The notes under the pieces: generated by a model
The model's database searches: none
What the model was told of the DNA's origin: nothing
What the model saw: only the letters and a program-made list of their open reading frames with translations
Shown here: positions 34,992 through 44,745 of the stretch, piece by piece
Numbering within the stretch: position 1 is the stretch's first letter
Layout of the letters: the number at the start of each line of letters is the position of its first letter
Origin: Hyunsoonleella jejuensis
GTDB lineage: Bacteria; Bacteroidota; Bacteroidia; Flavobacteriales; Flavobacteriaceae
DNA: 64,000 nt
NCBI RefSeq assembly: GCF_900111025.1
Contig: NZ_FOFN01000001.1
Location: 558,001-622,000 of the forward strand
Direction: 5' to 3'
Program-made: the position numbers and the translations under genes

Positions 34992-35007
34992 CGTAGCCTT
35001 AGCTACG
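34992..35007. repeat. Short hairpin in the tdk upstream region
   Basis: CGTAGC-CTTA-GCTACG is a perfect 6-bp inverted repeat in the 272-bp gap between the unknown 249-aa gene and tdk. The surrounding text looks like a Bacteroidota intergenic repeat. Nothing else is seen in the gap. Confidence 0.45.
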
Positions 35008-35097
35008 GTTCTAATTTATTAAGAAGTATTTGTGCACTATAAACAAATTATTAGTGTAATTTTAAGGTTTATTTAGTACCAGTGTTAAAATTACAAA

Positions 35098-35739
35098 ATG
35101 TTTCTCGAAAATACCGTAAATCATAAAGAACAATTTGGATGGATTGAAGTAATCTGCGGTTCAATGTTCTCTGGAAAAACAGAAGAACTCATTCGTCGTC
35201 TTAAGCGTGCACAGTTTGCAAAACAAAAGGTTGAGATTTTTAAACCTACGGTTGATGTGCGTTACGATGAAGATATGGTAGTGAGCCACGATGAAAACCA
35301 AATTCGTTCTACGCCTGTGCCGGCAGCGGCTAATATTCCTATTTTGGCTGATGGTTGCGACGTGGTTGGTATTGACGAAGCTCAATTTTTTGATGACGAA
35401 ATAGTACGGGTGTGTAACGATTTAGCAAACAAAGGTGTGCGCGTAATTGTGGCAGGATTAGATATGGATTTTAAGGGAAATCCTTTTGGGCCAATGCCAA
35501 ATTTAATGGCTACGGCAGAATATGTTACCAAAGTACATGCCGTTTGTACCAGAACAGGTAATTTGGCACAGTACAGCTACCGAAAATCTAAAAATGATGA
35601 TATTGTAATGTTGGGTGAAGTTGACGAATACGAGCCATTGAGTAGGGCTGCTTACTACAAGGCTACTATGAGCGAAAAGATTAAAACAATGAAAGTGAAC
35701 GCTATTGAAAATGTGTCTTCTAAACAAAAGAAATCCTAA
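35098..35739 (+). CDS. tdk: Thymidine kinase (type II)
   Basis: The 213-aa protein has the P-loop CGSMFSGKTEELIRRLKR, DGCDVVGIDEAQFFDDE (catalytic Glu/DEAQ), GLDMDFKGNPFGPMPNLMA and the lasso region with VCTRTGNLAQYSYR. One expected Zn-binding Cys pair is incomplete in this view. It phosphorylates thymidine in salvage. The stop overlaps the alr ATG (TAATG). Confidence 0.95.
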   Translation: MFLENTVNHKEQFGWIEVICGSMFSGKTEELIRRLKRAQFAKQKVEIFKPTVDVRYDEDMVVSHDENQIRSTPVPAAANIPILADGCDVVGIDEAQFFDDEIVRVCNDLANKGVRVIVAGLDMDFKGNPFGPMPNLMATAEYVTKVHAVCTRTGNLAQYSYRKSKNDDIVMLGEVDEYEPLSRAAYYKATMSEKIKTMKVNAIENVSSKQKKS

Positions 35740-36851
35740 TGCCAAAGGCCCAAGAAACCATTCTTGAAATAGATTTAAAAGCGCTTAAACACAATTTTGA
35801 GTATTTAAAATCTAAGTTGAATAACGGCACTAATTTTTTGGCAGTAGTTAAGGCCTTTGCTTATGGTAATGACGCAGAAGAAATTGCCAGATACTTACAA
35901 GATTTAGACATTGATTATTTTGCTGTAGCTTATGCCAACGAAGGTGCTGCATTGCGAAAAGCGGGTGTTACTAAGCCCATTTTGGTATTGCATACTTTAG
36001 CTACGAATTTTGATGTTATTCTAGATAACTGCTTAGAACCTAACCTTTATAATGCTAAAATTTTAGATGAGTTTATTGCTTTTGCAGAAGCGGAAAACCA
36101 AAAGGAATATCCAGTTCATATAAAATTTAATACAGGTTTGAATCGGTTAGGGTTTTGGGAAACTGATGTAGCTTATGTGGTTTCTAAACTAATTGCTTCA
36201 AAGGCTATAAAAGTAAAATCGCTCTTTTCCCATTTGGCAGCTAGTGAGGATTTAAGTGAACGTGACTTCACATTAGCACAAATAGAACGGTTTAAAATAA
36301 TTTCTAGAAACTTTTCTAAGGCTCTTGGATATGAACCTTTGCTTCATATGAGTAATACATCGGGTGTTTTAAATTACCCCGAGGCACATTTTGATATGGT
36401 ACGTTGCGGTATTGGTTTATACGGTTATGGAAACGCTCAAAAAGAGAGTGCAAACTTAAAACCGATTGCGTCCTTAAAAACGATAATCTCTCAAATTCAC
36501 AAGATTGAAAAGGGCGAATCGGTTGGTTACAATCGTGCATTTAAAAGCGAAGCATTGTTTACTAAAACGGCTACTTTACCCATAGGACACGCCGATGGCA
36601 TTAGTAGAATTTATGGAAATGGTAAAGGGTTTGTGACTATTAACGGTAAACAAGCGCCCATAATTGGTAATGTTTGTATGGACATGATTATGGTGAATGT
36701 TACTGACATTGATTGTGAGGAAGGGGACGAGGTTATTGTTTTTAATGGGAATACAACTTCGGCAGAAACTTTAGCAGAAGGTGCTGGCACCATTTCTTAT
36801 GAATTAATTACGGGTATTTCCCAACGTGTAAAACGAGTAGTCTTAAAATAA
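35739..36851 (+). CDS. alr: Alanine racemase
   Basis: The 370-aa PLP enzyme has Lys38 in AVVKAFAYGND, the PLP-anchoring lysine (family consensus VVKANAYG), an N-terminal TIM barrel and a C-terminal beta domain with the catalytic Tyr region YNRAFKSEALFTKTATLPIGHADG. It supplies D-alanine for peptidoglycan. It is coupled to tdk. Confidence 0.95.
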   Translation: MPKAQETILEIDLKALKHNFEYLKSKLNNGTNFLAVVKAFAYGNDAEEIARYLQDLDIDYFAVAYANEGAALRKAGVTKPILVLHTLATNFDVILDNCLEPNLYNAKILDEFIAFAEAENQKEYPVHIKFNTGLNRLGFWETDVAYVVSKLIASKAIKVKSLFSHLAASEDLSERDFTLAQIERFKIISRNFSKALGYEPLLHMSNTSGVLNYPEAHFDMVRCGIGLYGYGNAQKESANLKPIASLKTIISQIHKIEKGESVGYNRAFKSEALFTKTATLPIGHADGISRIYGNGKGFVTINGKQAPIIGNVCMDMIMVNVTDIDCEEGDEVIVFNGNTTSAETLAEGAGTISYELITGISQRVKRVVLK

Positions 36852-37071
36852 ACAGTAAAGGTTTAATTTGTTTTTTGAAGTTCTGCGATATAGAAGAGCG
36901 ACAGCCAAAATAGTTATATTCATAATCCTTCCGCAAGAATAAAAATCAGCAGGTAACGTTAGCCCAAGAAATTAACTGCAATCTATAATTACAGCAAAGA
37001 GTTTTAACAAATGTTAAAATTTCTATTTTTTTAATTAAATTAGCAGTTCACTAACTAATAATTTAGAAAAT

Positions 37072-37473
37072 ATGTTAAAAGAATTCAAGGAATTTGCAAT
37101 GAAGGGCAATCTTGTTGACATTGCAGTAGGTTTTGTAATGGGTGCTGCTTTTAAAGAAGTAGTGTCGTCCTTCACGGGGGGAATAGTATCGCCTTTAATA
37201 GGCTTGATATTTAATTCGGACTTTAAAGATTTGAAAATGAAATTAAAAGATGGCACTGTTAACGATGCAGGAGAAACAGTTGGCGAAGTATTTTTAGAAT
37301 ATGGTACATTTTTAACCAATGTAATCGATTTTATTATTGTGGCTTTTGTAATGTTTATGGTAGTGAAAGGTGTTAATAAAATGAAGAAAAAAGAGGAGCC
37401 TGCACCAGAAGCACCAGCAGGACCTACTCAAGAAGAGTTACTAATGGAAATTAGAGACGCTCTAAAAAAATAA
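37072..37473 (+). CDS. mscL: Large-conductance mechanosensitive channel
   Basis: The 133-aa protein starts MLKEFKEFAMKGNLVDIAVGFVMGAAFKEVVSSFTGGIVSPLIGL, the S1 helix and first membrane segment of MscL, and has a second segment NVIDFIIVAFVMFMVVKGVNK followed by a charged C-terminal bundle (KKKEEPAPEAPAGPTQEELLMEIRDALKK). It releases solutes on hypo-osmotic shock. It has its own terminator. The 220-bp gap before it (36852-37071) shows no feature. Confidence 0.96.
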   Translation: MLKEFKEFAMKGNLVDIAVGFVMGAAFKEVVSSFTGGIVSPLIGLIFNSDFKDLKMKLKDGTVNDAGETVGEVFLEYGTFLTNVIDFIIVAFVMFMVVKGVNKMKKKEEPAPEAPAGPTQEELLMEIRDALKK

Positions 37474-37511
37474 CAAAATGTTAAATAAATAACAAACTGT
37501 TATTTGTTGTT

Positions 37512-37548
37512 AAAAAGCCCTTATTTCCTTATAATGAGGGCTTTTTTT
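37512..37548 (+). terminator. Terminator of mscL
   Basis: AAGCCCTTATT pairs with AATGAGGGCTT and a run of Ts follows. Confidence 0.85.
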
Positions 37549-37694
37549 ATGTCGGAAATTGCAATTAATACTTAGTTTTGCGGACGCACTCGATAATCGA
37601 GATTTTAAAATTTTTGGTTTAACCTTAATAATGAATGAATTTTGAATGCCTTTGACGATTTTACAAAGGTTGTTCGCTAAATAATAATAAACAG

Positions 37695-38684
37695 ATGAAA
37701 GTAGCTGTAGTTGGTGCCACTGGAATGGTTGGCGAAGTAATGTTAAGAGTTCTTGCTGAACGTAATTTTCCTGTAACGGAATTAATACCTGTAGCCTCCG
37801 AGCGCTCTGTAGGTAAAACATTAACCTATGACGGAAAGGACTATACCGTAGTTGGTTTAGAAACTGCCGTTTCAATGAAACCAGATATCGCGTTATTTTC
37901 CGCAGGTGGTGGCACATCTTTAGAGTGGGCACCTAAATTTGCAGAGGTTGGTACAACAGTAGTTGATAATTCTTCGGCGTGGAGAATGGATGCAACCAAA
38001 AAATTAGTGGTTCCCGAGATTAATGCCAGCGAATTAACCAAAGAGGATAAAATTATTGCAAATCCAAACTGTTCTACAATTCAATTGGTCATGGCATTGA
38101 ATCCACTTCATAAAAAATATAAAATGAAGCGTGTTGTAGTTTCTACATACCAATCGGTTTCTGGTACAGGAGTAAAAGCAGTACGTCAATTGGAAAACGA
38201 AATCGCTGGTGTAGAAGGCGAGATGGCATACCCATATCCTATTGGGAGAAATGCATTACCACATTGTGATGTGTTTGAAGACAATGGTTATACCAAAGAA
38301 GAAATGAAATTGGCTAGAGAACCTCAAAAAATATTAGGAGACAGTTCGTTTTCAGTTTCAGCCACGGCAGTACGAATTCCAACTGCAGGTGGACATTCAG
38401 AATCTGTAAACGTAGAGTTTGAAAACGATTTTGATTTAGCTGAAGTTCGTAAGCTTTTAGCTGCAACTCCTGGAGTTGTTGTTCAAGATGATGTTGCTAA
38501 TAACAGCTACCCAATGCCAATTTTTGCACATGATAAAGATGAGGTTTTTGTGGGGCGTATTCGTCGTGATGAAACGCAACCAAATACCTTAAACATGTGG
38601 GTTGTTGCAGATAACTTGCGTAAAGGCGCTGCTACAAATACTGTACAAATTGCAGAATATTTAATTGATAATAATTTAGTGTAA
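37695..38684 (+). CDS. asd: Aspartate-semialdehyde dehydrogenase
   Basis: The 329-aa protein has the NADP-binding start MKVAVVGATGMVGEVMLRVL, the active-site Cys in NPNCSTIQLVMAL, and VSTYQSVSGTGVKAVRQLENE, AVRIPTAGGHSESVNVEF. It converts aspartyl phosphate to the semialdehyde on the Lys/Thr/Met and diaminopimelate path, supporting the same wall synthesis as alr. It has a strong palindromic terminator. Confidence 0.96.
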   Translation: MKVAVVGATGMVGEVMLRVLAERNFPVTELIPVASERSVGKTLTYDGKDYTVVGLETAVSMKPDIALFSAGGGTSLEWAPKFAEVGTTVVDNSSAWRMDATKKLVVPEINASELTKEDKIIANPNCSTIQLVMALNPLHKKYKMKRVVVSTYQSVSGTGVKAVRQLENEIAGVEGEMAYPYPIGRNALPHCDVFEDNGYTKEEMKLAREPQKILGDSSFSVSATAVRIPTAGGHSESVNVEFENDFDLAEVRKLLAATPGVVVQDDVANNSYPMPIFAHDKDEVFVGRIRRDETQPNTLNMWVVADNLRKGAATNTVQIAEYLIDNNLV

Positions 38685-38705
38685 TTATCTATTTTTTTAA
38701 CAATC

Positions 38706-38737
38706 AAAGCTTCTGAATATTCAGAAGCTTTTTTTTT
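38706..38737 (+). terminator. Terminator of asd
   Basis: AAGCTTCTGAATATTCAGAAGCTT is a perfect palindrome (the arms meet at ATAT) followed by nine or more Ts. Confidence 0.88.
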
Positions 38738-38765
38738 GTTTAAGATACTTTGGTTTTGAACATTT

Positions 38766-38773
38766 TATATTTG
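38766..38773 (+). promoter_or_regulatory. -7 box TATATTTG upstream of the prolyl oligopeptidase gene
   Basis: Exact TAnnTTTG match about 73 bp before the ATG at 38846. The TTTG at 38749-38752 is only 13 bp upstream, shorter than the usual -33 spacing. Confidence 0.55.
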
Positions 38774-38845
38774 CAAAACATTAACAATACCTAAACAGTA
38801 TTTACTTCATAAATCCGCTACTTTTGATGAAATTTTAGCATCATT

Positions 38846-41008
38846 ATGAAACAATTAATAGCAGCAGCACTCATTTTAGCAATAACAATGAGTTGCAAAG
38901 AAAATCAAGACAAAAAGAATATTGAGGTGAGTTATCCTGAAACAAAAACTGTTGATACTGTTGATACCTACTTTGGTGTTGAAGTAAAAGACCCCTACCG
39001 TTGGTTAGAAGATGATAGAAGTACAGATACTGAAGCATGGGTGAAAACACAAAACAAAACCACTTTCGCCTATTTGGATAAGATTCCGTTTAGAAAAGAT
39101 TTAAAAGAACGCTTATCCAAATTATGGAACTACGAAAAAGTAGGATCGCCTTTTATCGAAGGTGATTACACGTATTTTTATAAGAACGATGGCTTGCAAA
39201 ACCAATACGTTATTTATCGTCATAAAACAGGTGAAGACCCAAGTACAGCAACCGTTTTTCTAGATCCAAATACGTTTTCAGAAGATGGTACAATTTCTTT
39301 AGGCAACCTTAGTTTTTCGAAAAACGGAAAAATTGCCGCTTATTCAATTTCTGAAGGTGGTAGCGATTGGCGCAAGATTTTAATCATGGATGTTGAAAGC
39401 AAAAAAATTACCGAAGACACCTTGGTTGATATTAAATTCACTGGTATTTCTTGGTATAAAAATGAAGGATTCTATTATTCAAGTTATGATAAACCAGCAG
39501 GTAGCGAGCTATCAGCAAAAACAGATCAGCATAAGGTATATTATCATAAATTAGGCACACCCCAAAGTAGTGATAACGTTATTTTTGGTGCAACTCCACA
39601 AGAAAAGCACCGTTATATTTACGCTACAGTTACTGAAGACAACCGCTATTTGATTATTTCGCCAAAAGTATCAACTTCAGGAAACAAATTATACATCAAA
39701 GACCTTACAAAGCCTGATAGCAAGTTAAAGACTATTTTAGATCATACCGATAGCGACACATATGTTATTGATAATATAGGCAGCAAACTGTTTTTAGTTA
39801 CCAATTTAAATGCACCCAATAAAAGAATTGTATCGGTTGATGCATCAAATCCATCTCCTAGTAATTGGGTGGATGTAATTCCTGAAACTGAACACGTATT
39901 ATCGCCTTCAAGAAGTGGCACTTATTTTATAGCAGAATATATGGTCGATGCTATTTCAAAAGTGATGCAATACGATTACAACGGAAAATTAATAAGGGAA
40001 ATTAAGCTTCCAGGAGTTGGAAATGCAAATGGTTTTGGCGCCAAAAAAGAGGAAAAAGAAGATTACTACACGTTCACAAATTATAACACGCCGGCTAGTA
40101 TTTATAAGCTTGATTTAGAAACCGGGAATTCGGAACTATATTGGGAACCTTCTATTGCTTTTGACAGTGAGAATTACGAAAGTAACCAGATATTTTATAT
40201 ATCAAAAGACGGTACCAAAGTACCAATGATTATTACACATAAAAAGGGTATAGAATTAAATGGTAAAAACCCAACAATTCTTTATGGTTACGGAGGATTT
40301 AATATTAGTTTAAACCCTTCTTTTAGCATTACCAATGCGGTTTGGATGGAACAAGGTGGTATTCTAGCGGTTCCAAACCTTCGTGGTGGTGGAGAATATG
40401 GTAAAAAATGGCATATCGCTGGCATTAAATTGCAGAAGCAAAATGTGTTTGATGATTTTATTGCTGCAGGTGAATATTTAATTGAAAACAAGTATACATC
40501 TTCAGATTTTTTAGCCCTTAGAGGTGGCTCAAATGGTGGTTTATTAGTTGGAGCAGTAATGACACAACGCCCAGATTTGGCCAAAGTAGCACTACCTGCT
40601 GTTGGTGTTCTAGATATGTTACGCTACCACACATTTACTGCCGGTGCAGGTTGGGCTTACGATTACGGTACTGCAGAAGACAATAAAGAAATGTTCGAGT
40701 ATTTAAAAGGGTATTCGCCTGTACATAATGTGAAAGAAGGCGTGGAATATCCTGCAACTTTAGTGACTACTGGAGATCACGATGATCGCGTTGTACCCGC
40801 ACATAGTTTTAAATTTGCTGCAGAATTACAAAGCAAACAAACGGGGGGCAACCCAACTTTAATACGCATTGAAACCGATGCTGGCCATGGTGCAGGAACA
40901 CCAGTAAGTAAAACCATTGAACAATACGCTGATATTTTTGGGTTTACATTGTACAACATGGGTTTTGAAACCTTACCAAGTAAAGCTAATGAAAAACTTA
41001 AAGGGTAA
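38846..41008 (+). CDS. Prolyl oligopeptidase family serine peptidase (lipoprotein)
   Basis: The 720-aa protein has a lipoprotein signal ([13 protein letters not shown]; lipobox Cys16 or near), a seven-blade propeller starting [23 protein letters not shown], and the alpha/beta-hydrolase domain with nucleophile in [13 protein letters not shown], Asp in [14 protein letters not shown] and His in DAGHGAG. It cleaves short peptides after proline. Unlike cytosolic homologues it appears to be anchored in the envelope, likely the periplasm. No partner gene is adjacent. Confidence 0.94.
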   Translation: MKQLIAAALILAITMSCKENQDKKNIEVSYPETKTVDTVDTYFGVEVKDPYRWLEDDRSTDTEAWVKTQNKTTFAYLDKIPFRKDLKERLSKLWNYEKVGSPFIEGDYTYFYKNDGLQNQYVIYRHKTGEDPSTATVFLDPNTFSEDGTISLGNLSFSKNGKIAAYSISEGGSDWRKILIMDVESKKITEDTLVDIKFTGISWYKNEGFYYSSYDKPAGSELSAKTDQHKVYYHKLGTPQSSDNVIFGATPQEKHRYIYATVTEDNRYLIISPKVSTSGNKLYIKDLTKPDSKLKTILDHTDSDTYVIDNIGSKLFLVTNLNAPNKRIVSVDASNPSPSNWVDVIPETEHVLSPSRSGTYFIAEYMVDAISKVMQYDYNGKLIREIKLPGVGNANGFGAKKEEKEDYYTFTNYNTPASIYKLDLETGNSELYWEPSIAFDSENYESNQIFYISKDGTKVPMIITHKKGIELNGKNPTILYGYGGFNISLNPSFSITNAVWMEQGGILAVPNLRGGGEYGKKWHIAGIKLQKQNVFDDFIAAGEYLIENKYTSSDFLALRGGSNGGLLVGAVMTQRPDLAKVALPAVGVLDMLRYHTFTAGAGWAYDYGTAEDNKEMFEYLKGYSPVHNVKEGVEYPATLVTTGDHDDRVVPAHSFKFAAELQSKQTGGNPTLIRIETDAGHGAGTPVSKTIEQYADIFGFTLYNMGFETLPSKANEKLKG

Positions 41009-41058
41009 GTAAAAAGAAGATTAATTTCAAGTTGTAAATGGTATATACACTATTTTTG

Positions 41059-41098
41059 GACCTGCAAGACAATAAAACACTTGCAGGTCTTATTTTTT
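41059..41098 (+). terminator. Terminator of the prolyl oligopeptidase gene
   Basis: GACCTGCAAG pairs with CTTGCAGGTC over an 11-nt loop; a T-rich tract follows, ending 6 bp before the next ATG. Confidence 0.85.
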
Positions 41099-41103
41099 GA
41101 TTC

Positions 41104-42015
41104 ATGTTAAAGGTAAAACAACTCAATTTCTCTTACGCAAAAACCTCCGTTTTAAATGACATTTCTTTTGAAGCGCAACAAGGTGAAAACGTTGCTATAA
41201 TTGGAGAAAGCGGTTCGGGAAAAAGTACTTTACTCAAATTATTGTATGGTGAGTATGATTTGAATGGCGGACAAATCTTTTGGAAAGACACCGAAATTTT
41301 AGGACCAAAACATAATCTTGTTGTTGGATACGATTTTATGAAATACGTTGCCCAGGAATTTGATTTGATGCCATTTATTACGGTTGAAGAAAATATAGCA
41401 AAACACTTATCTAGATTTTTCCCAGAGGAAGCTCAAAAACGGGTAGATGAATTAATCGAAGTTGTGCAGCTTGAAGCTTTTGCTAAACGGAAAGTAAAGA
41501 CCTTAAGTGGTGGACAAAAGCAACGCGTAGCACTTGCTAGAGCTTTAGCCAAACAGCCTGAGATTTTATTATTGGACGAACCTTTTAGTCATATCGATAA
41601 TTTTAAAAAACAAAGCTTAAGGCGTAGTGTTTTTAAATATTTAAAAAAAAACAGCATTACGTGTATTGTGGCTACTCACGATAAGGAAGATGTTCTTGGT
41701 TTTGCTGATAAAATGATTGTATTGCACAACAAGTGCATCGTGGCAAATGCAAAACCCAAATTACTTTTTGAAAACCCAAAATCTTCACTAATAGCGGCAT
41801 TTTTTGGTGAGTTTAATGCGATTGATGGTGAGATTATTTATGCGCATCAACTTAAAATTACTGATAAATCTCAACTAAAAGCTACTGTAAAACAATCTTA
41901 TTTTAAAGGCCATTTTTATTTAATAGAGGCTGAATTAAATGGTGTGTCTGTTTTTGTTGAACACCATTCTAAAATTAAAAAAGAGAAAATAATCTACTTA
42001 AAGATTGAAAAATAA
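41104..42015 (+). CDS. ABC transporter ATP-binding protein
   Basis: The 303-aa protein has Walker A IIGESGSGKSTLL, Q-loop AQEFDLMPFITVEEN, signature LSGGQKQRVALARALAKQPEILLLDEP (Walker B) and switch His in IVATHDKED. A C-terminal extension of about 70 residues suggests the MalK/PotA-like regulatory type (TOBE-like). No permease gene is adjacent, so the cargo is unknown. It is convergent with the MMPL gene, sharing no overlap. Confidence 0.92.
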   Translation: MLKVKQLNFSYAKTSVLNDISFEAQQGENVAIIGESGSGKSTLLKLLYGEYDLNGGQIFWKDTEILGPKHNLVVGYDFMKYVAQEFDLMPFITVEENIAKHLSRFFPEEAQKRVDELIEVVQLEAFAKRKVKTLSGGQKQRVALARALAKQPEILLLDEPFSHIDNFKKQSLRRSVFKYLKKNSITCIVATHDKEDVLGFADKMIVLHNKCIVANAKPKLLFENPKSSLIAAFFGEFNAIDGEIIYAHQLKITDKSQLKATVKQSYFKGHFYLIEAELNGVSVFVEHHSKIKKEKIIYLKIEK

Positions 42016-44268
42016 TTACCGATCAAATTTTTTCAATAATGCTGGCAAATAAAAAATATCGGTAATTAGAGCTATTGCAACCGTAATAGCACACAAGGCT
42101 CCAAAATCCCTAACCGATGGTGTTGCACTAGAGGCTATAATTAAAAAACCTCCAACCAAAGCAATTGTAGTAGATAAGAGTGCACTTCCTGTGTAATGCA
42201 TAGCATTGTTCATGCGTACTTCAGGAGTACCTTGCACACGTTTACTTTTGCGGTATTTATGCACTAAATGGATGGTGTCATCCATAGCAATACCCAACAT
42301 TATGGGAGTAATCATTGCGGTGGACACATCCAAAGGAATATCTAATACGCTCATAAAAATAGCTAAAATAGCCAACGGTAATACGTTTGGAATCAATACT
42401 AAAATGGTTGTTTTTAAACTTTTTATAAAAAACCAAAGACACAAAAAAGCTACAAAAAATGCTGCGAAAAATGATTTAAACTGAGTCTCTAAAATAAAAT
42501 TGTTCAGTTGTGCAAAAACAACGGCAAATCCATTTATTTTCAGGAGGTAAACTTCTGTATCAAAAGAGTTGTTAAACGCGGTTTTAATATCCGCGATTAA
42601 TTGCTCTAATTGTGATGTTTTTATTTCTTTAAAACTTATGGTAATGCCTGCAGAACTCAAATCATCTGCAAATAGTTTAAAAAAACTATTATCCGTATTT
42701 TCAACTGAAGCTAATGTATTTTTTATCTTTTCTTCAGAAATATTAGCCTGAAACAATACAGGCGATCGTTTCTCTAAAAATGATTTGATATTTACAATAG
42801 AAACGGGTGCAGTAATTATCGGGTTCTCCTCTAATTTGTTTTGAAACACTTCTAATTGTTTCATTGCATCTTTATTCAAAATACTACTACCATCAGCCAT
42901 CGATATATCTAGTTGTAACCTTGAGCTTCCATGAAGTTGGGCTTCTACGATGCGCAAATCTTCTTTGGCTTTACCTTCGGCTAAAAGATCTAATGAATCT
43001 GTATCGATTTTTACTTGAAATACCGAAAACAAACCATAAAGCAGTACCAAAGTGAAACCCACAATAATACTGGTTTTGTAATAGGACGTTACGCGATTTA
43101 CCCAATTGATGAACCTAGTTTGACTAAATAGTTTTAGTGACAATATGGGCTTGCTACTTTCAAAATTTAGGTTCATAAAACTAAAACCAATAATAGTAAT
43201 AACATACACCAACAAAAAACTCAACACCAAACCAATACACGTGAAAACACCCATATTTTTAAAGGCTGGTAATGGCGATATGTACAACGCAAAATACCCC
43301 ACAAAAGTGGTTAAGGTTGTATAAAAACAAGGTGTGATACTCTTTCGAACAGCCAGTGTTAGTAGCTCTACCTTACTAAGACTTTTATTTAAAAGCCCTT
43401 CTTTATGATAAATGTTAATGATATGCACCGCATCACTTACACTGTACACCATCAAAATTGTTGGGATAAGCATAGAAATCATATTCAAAGCGTACCCGAG
43501 TGATGTAATGATACCAAAGAGAAGTGAGACTGGTACCGCAACAGACAATAATGATATTATTAAATACCGTTTACTTGGTAGCAAAAAGAGTAGCATGAGT
43601 GTGATTACTAAGACCGTTAAGACACCAAATAGTAAGCTCTCTTTATAGATGCCTTTGCTATAAGCTTCGTTTAAAACTGGTGGTCCTGTTAAATAATAGT
43701 CTGTATAGTGCTTTTCAATTGTGTTTCTGATAGTACTTGCAATAATTTCCCGTTTTTCCTCTATTTGAGGCGTTGGGTTCAATTGGATGTAAAAAAACTG
43801 ATGTTTAAAATCATCTGTAATAAGTTGAGAACTTATGCTAGGTAACTTAGCTAGCAAATTTTTTAAACCTTTATCACTTCGTTCAGTATTATACAAATCA
43901 TCAAAAACAATTTTGTTGTTACTGTAAATGGGATATTTCGCTTTAGCTAAACTATAGGATGTTTTAACAAAAGACAGTGATTCTATATCCTGATGAAGTT
44001 GTAATAAAGTGCTACGTTCGGTTTTTCCAATGGCATTATCTACGGGAAACATGGCGATAAAAATCTCATCCGAACCAAATTCTTCCTGAAAATCGATATA
44101 TGCTTTATAACTAGGATCATCTTCTAAAAACCAAATTGTAAGTGAATTGTCTATGCTTAATTTGTTGGCGGTTTGGTAACCTGCAAAACCCATTAAAATT
44201 GTTAAGACAATAATAATCGATAGCCTATACTTAATGACTGATTTTATAACCTTTTGTAAATGCTCCAT
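42016..44268 (-). CDS. MMPL/RND-superfamily exporter
   Basis: The 750-aa protein has twelve predicted membrane segments in two repeats, each preceded by a large periplasmic loop, and the conserved MMPL motif of the second half (AMITPIMLGIAMDDTIHLVHKYRK, parallel to ILMVYSVSDAVHIINIYHKEG in the first half). It lacks the SSD-like Cys motifs of sterol carriers. Such proteins move lipids, polyketides or pigments. The gene is followed closely by a GreA/GreB-type gene on the same strand; the substrate is unknown. Confidence 0.9.
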   Translation of the reverse strand: MEHLQKVIKSVIKYRLSIIIVLTILMGFAGYQTANKLSIDNSLTIWFLEDDPSYKAYIDFQEEFGSDEIFIAMFPVDNAIGKTERSTLLQLHQDIESLSFVKTSYSLAKAKYPIYSNNKIVFDDLYNTERSDKGLKNLLAKLPSISSQLITDDFKHQFFYIQLNPTPQIEEKREIIASTIRNTIEKHYTDYYLTGPPVLNEAYSKGIYKESLLFGVLTVLVITLMLLFLLPSKRYLIISLLSVAVPVSLLFGIITSLGYALNMISMLIPTILMVYSVSDAVHIINIYHKEGLLNKSLSKVELLTLAVRKSITPCFYTTLTTFVGYFALYISPLPAFKNMGVFTCIGLVLSFLLVYVITIIGFSFMNLNFESSKPILSLKLFSQTRFINWVNRVTSYYKTSIIVGFTLVLLYGLFSVFQVKIDTDSLDLLAEGKAKEDLRIVEAQLHGSSRLQLDISMADGSSILNKDAMKQLEVFQNKLEENPIITAPVSIVNIKSFLEKRSPVLFQANISEEKIKNTLASVENTDNSFFKLFADDLSSAGITISFKEIKTSQLEQLIADIKTAFNNSFDTEVYLLKINGFAVVFAQLNNFILETQFKSFFAAFFVAFLCLWFFIKSLKTTILVLIPNVLPLAILAIFMSVLDIPLDVSTAMITPIMLGIAMDDTIHLVHKYRKSKRVQGTPEVRMNNAMHYTGSALLSTTIALVGGFLIIASSATPSVRDFGALCAITVAIALITDIFYLPALLKKFDR

Positions 44269-44295
44269 GTTATACTATCGTAGAATTTTTACTAA

Positions 44296-44745
44296 TTATT
44301 CTATTTTAGTGATTGTAAAGGTACTGCTTCTAAACGTTATTTTATCGCCTACTTGTTTTGATAGAAGTAATTGTGCAATAGGGGTAGATGGTGAAACGGC
44401 AAAAAAATATTCATCATCACAAGTTAGTTCTCCAGCGCTAATAGCAATGAAATAATTAAAACTTGAAGTGTAAGCAAGAGTACCTAAACCTATAACTTTA
44501 GATGTTTTTTCTACATTAATTTTAGTCAACACCTCTTTTAACTTCTGAATTTCCGCCAATTGATGGCCTGCTTTTTCGCGCTCTAATTGTAGCATAGCAC
44601 GACCTGTTTCGTGTTTGTCTCCAGCAGAACTTTTAGTTTCTGATTGCAATGAATTTTGAATGTCTTGAATGGTGTTTTGGATGGTTTGTAAACGATGTTC
44701 TACAAACTTTAGGCATTGATTGTATAGGTGTTGTTTAGTCTTCAT
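44296..44745 (-). CDS. GreA/GreB C-terminal-domain protein
   Basis: The 149-aa protein (start ATG 44745, overlapping the stop of the oxidoreductase as ATGA) has a helical N-terminal part (MKTKQHLYNQCLKFVEHRLQTIQNTIQDIQN) and a C-terminal FKBP-like domain of transcription elongation factors (KVIGLGTLAYTSSFNYFIAISAGELTCDDEYFFAVSPSTPIAQLLLSKQVGD). It lacks a clear acidic coiled-coil tip, so it may bind RNA polymerase without cleavage stimulation. Some databases misname this family. Confidence 0.7.
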   Translation of the reverse strand: MKTKQHLYNQCLKFVEHRLQTIQNTIQDIQNSLQSETKSSAGDKHETGRAMLQLEREKAGHQLAEIQKLKEVLTKINVEKTSKVIGLGTLAYTSSFNYFIAISAGELTCDDEYFFAVSPSTPIAQLLLSKQVGDKITFRSSTFTITKIE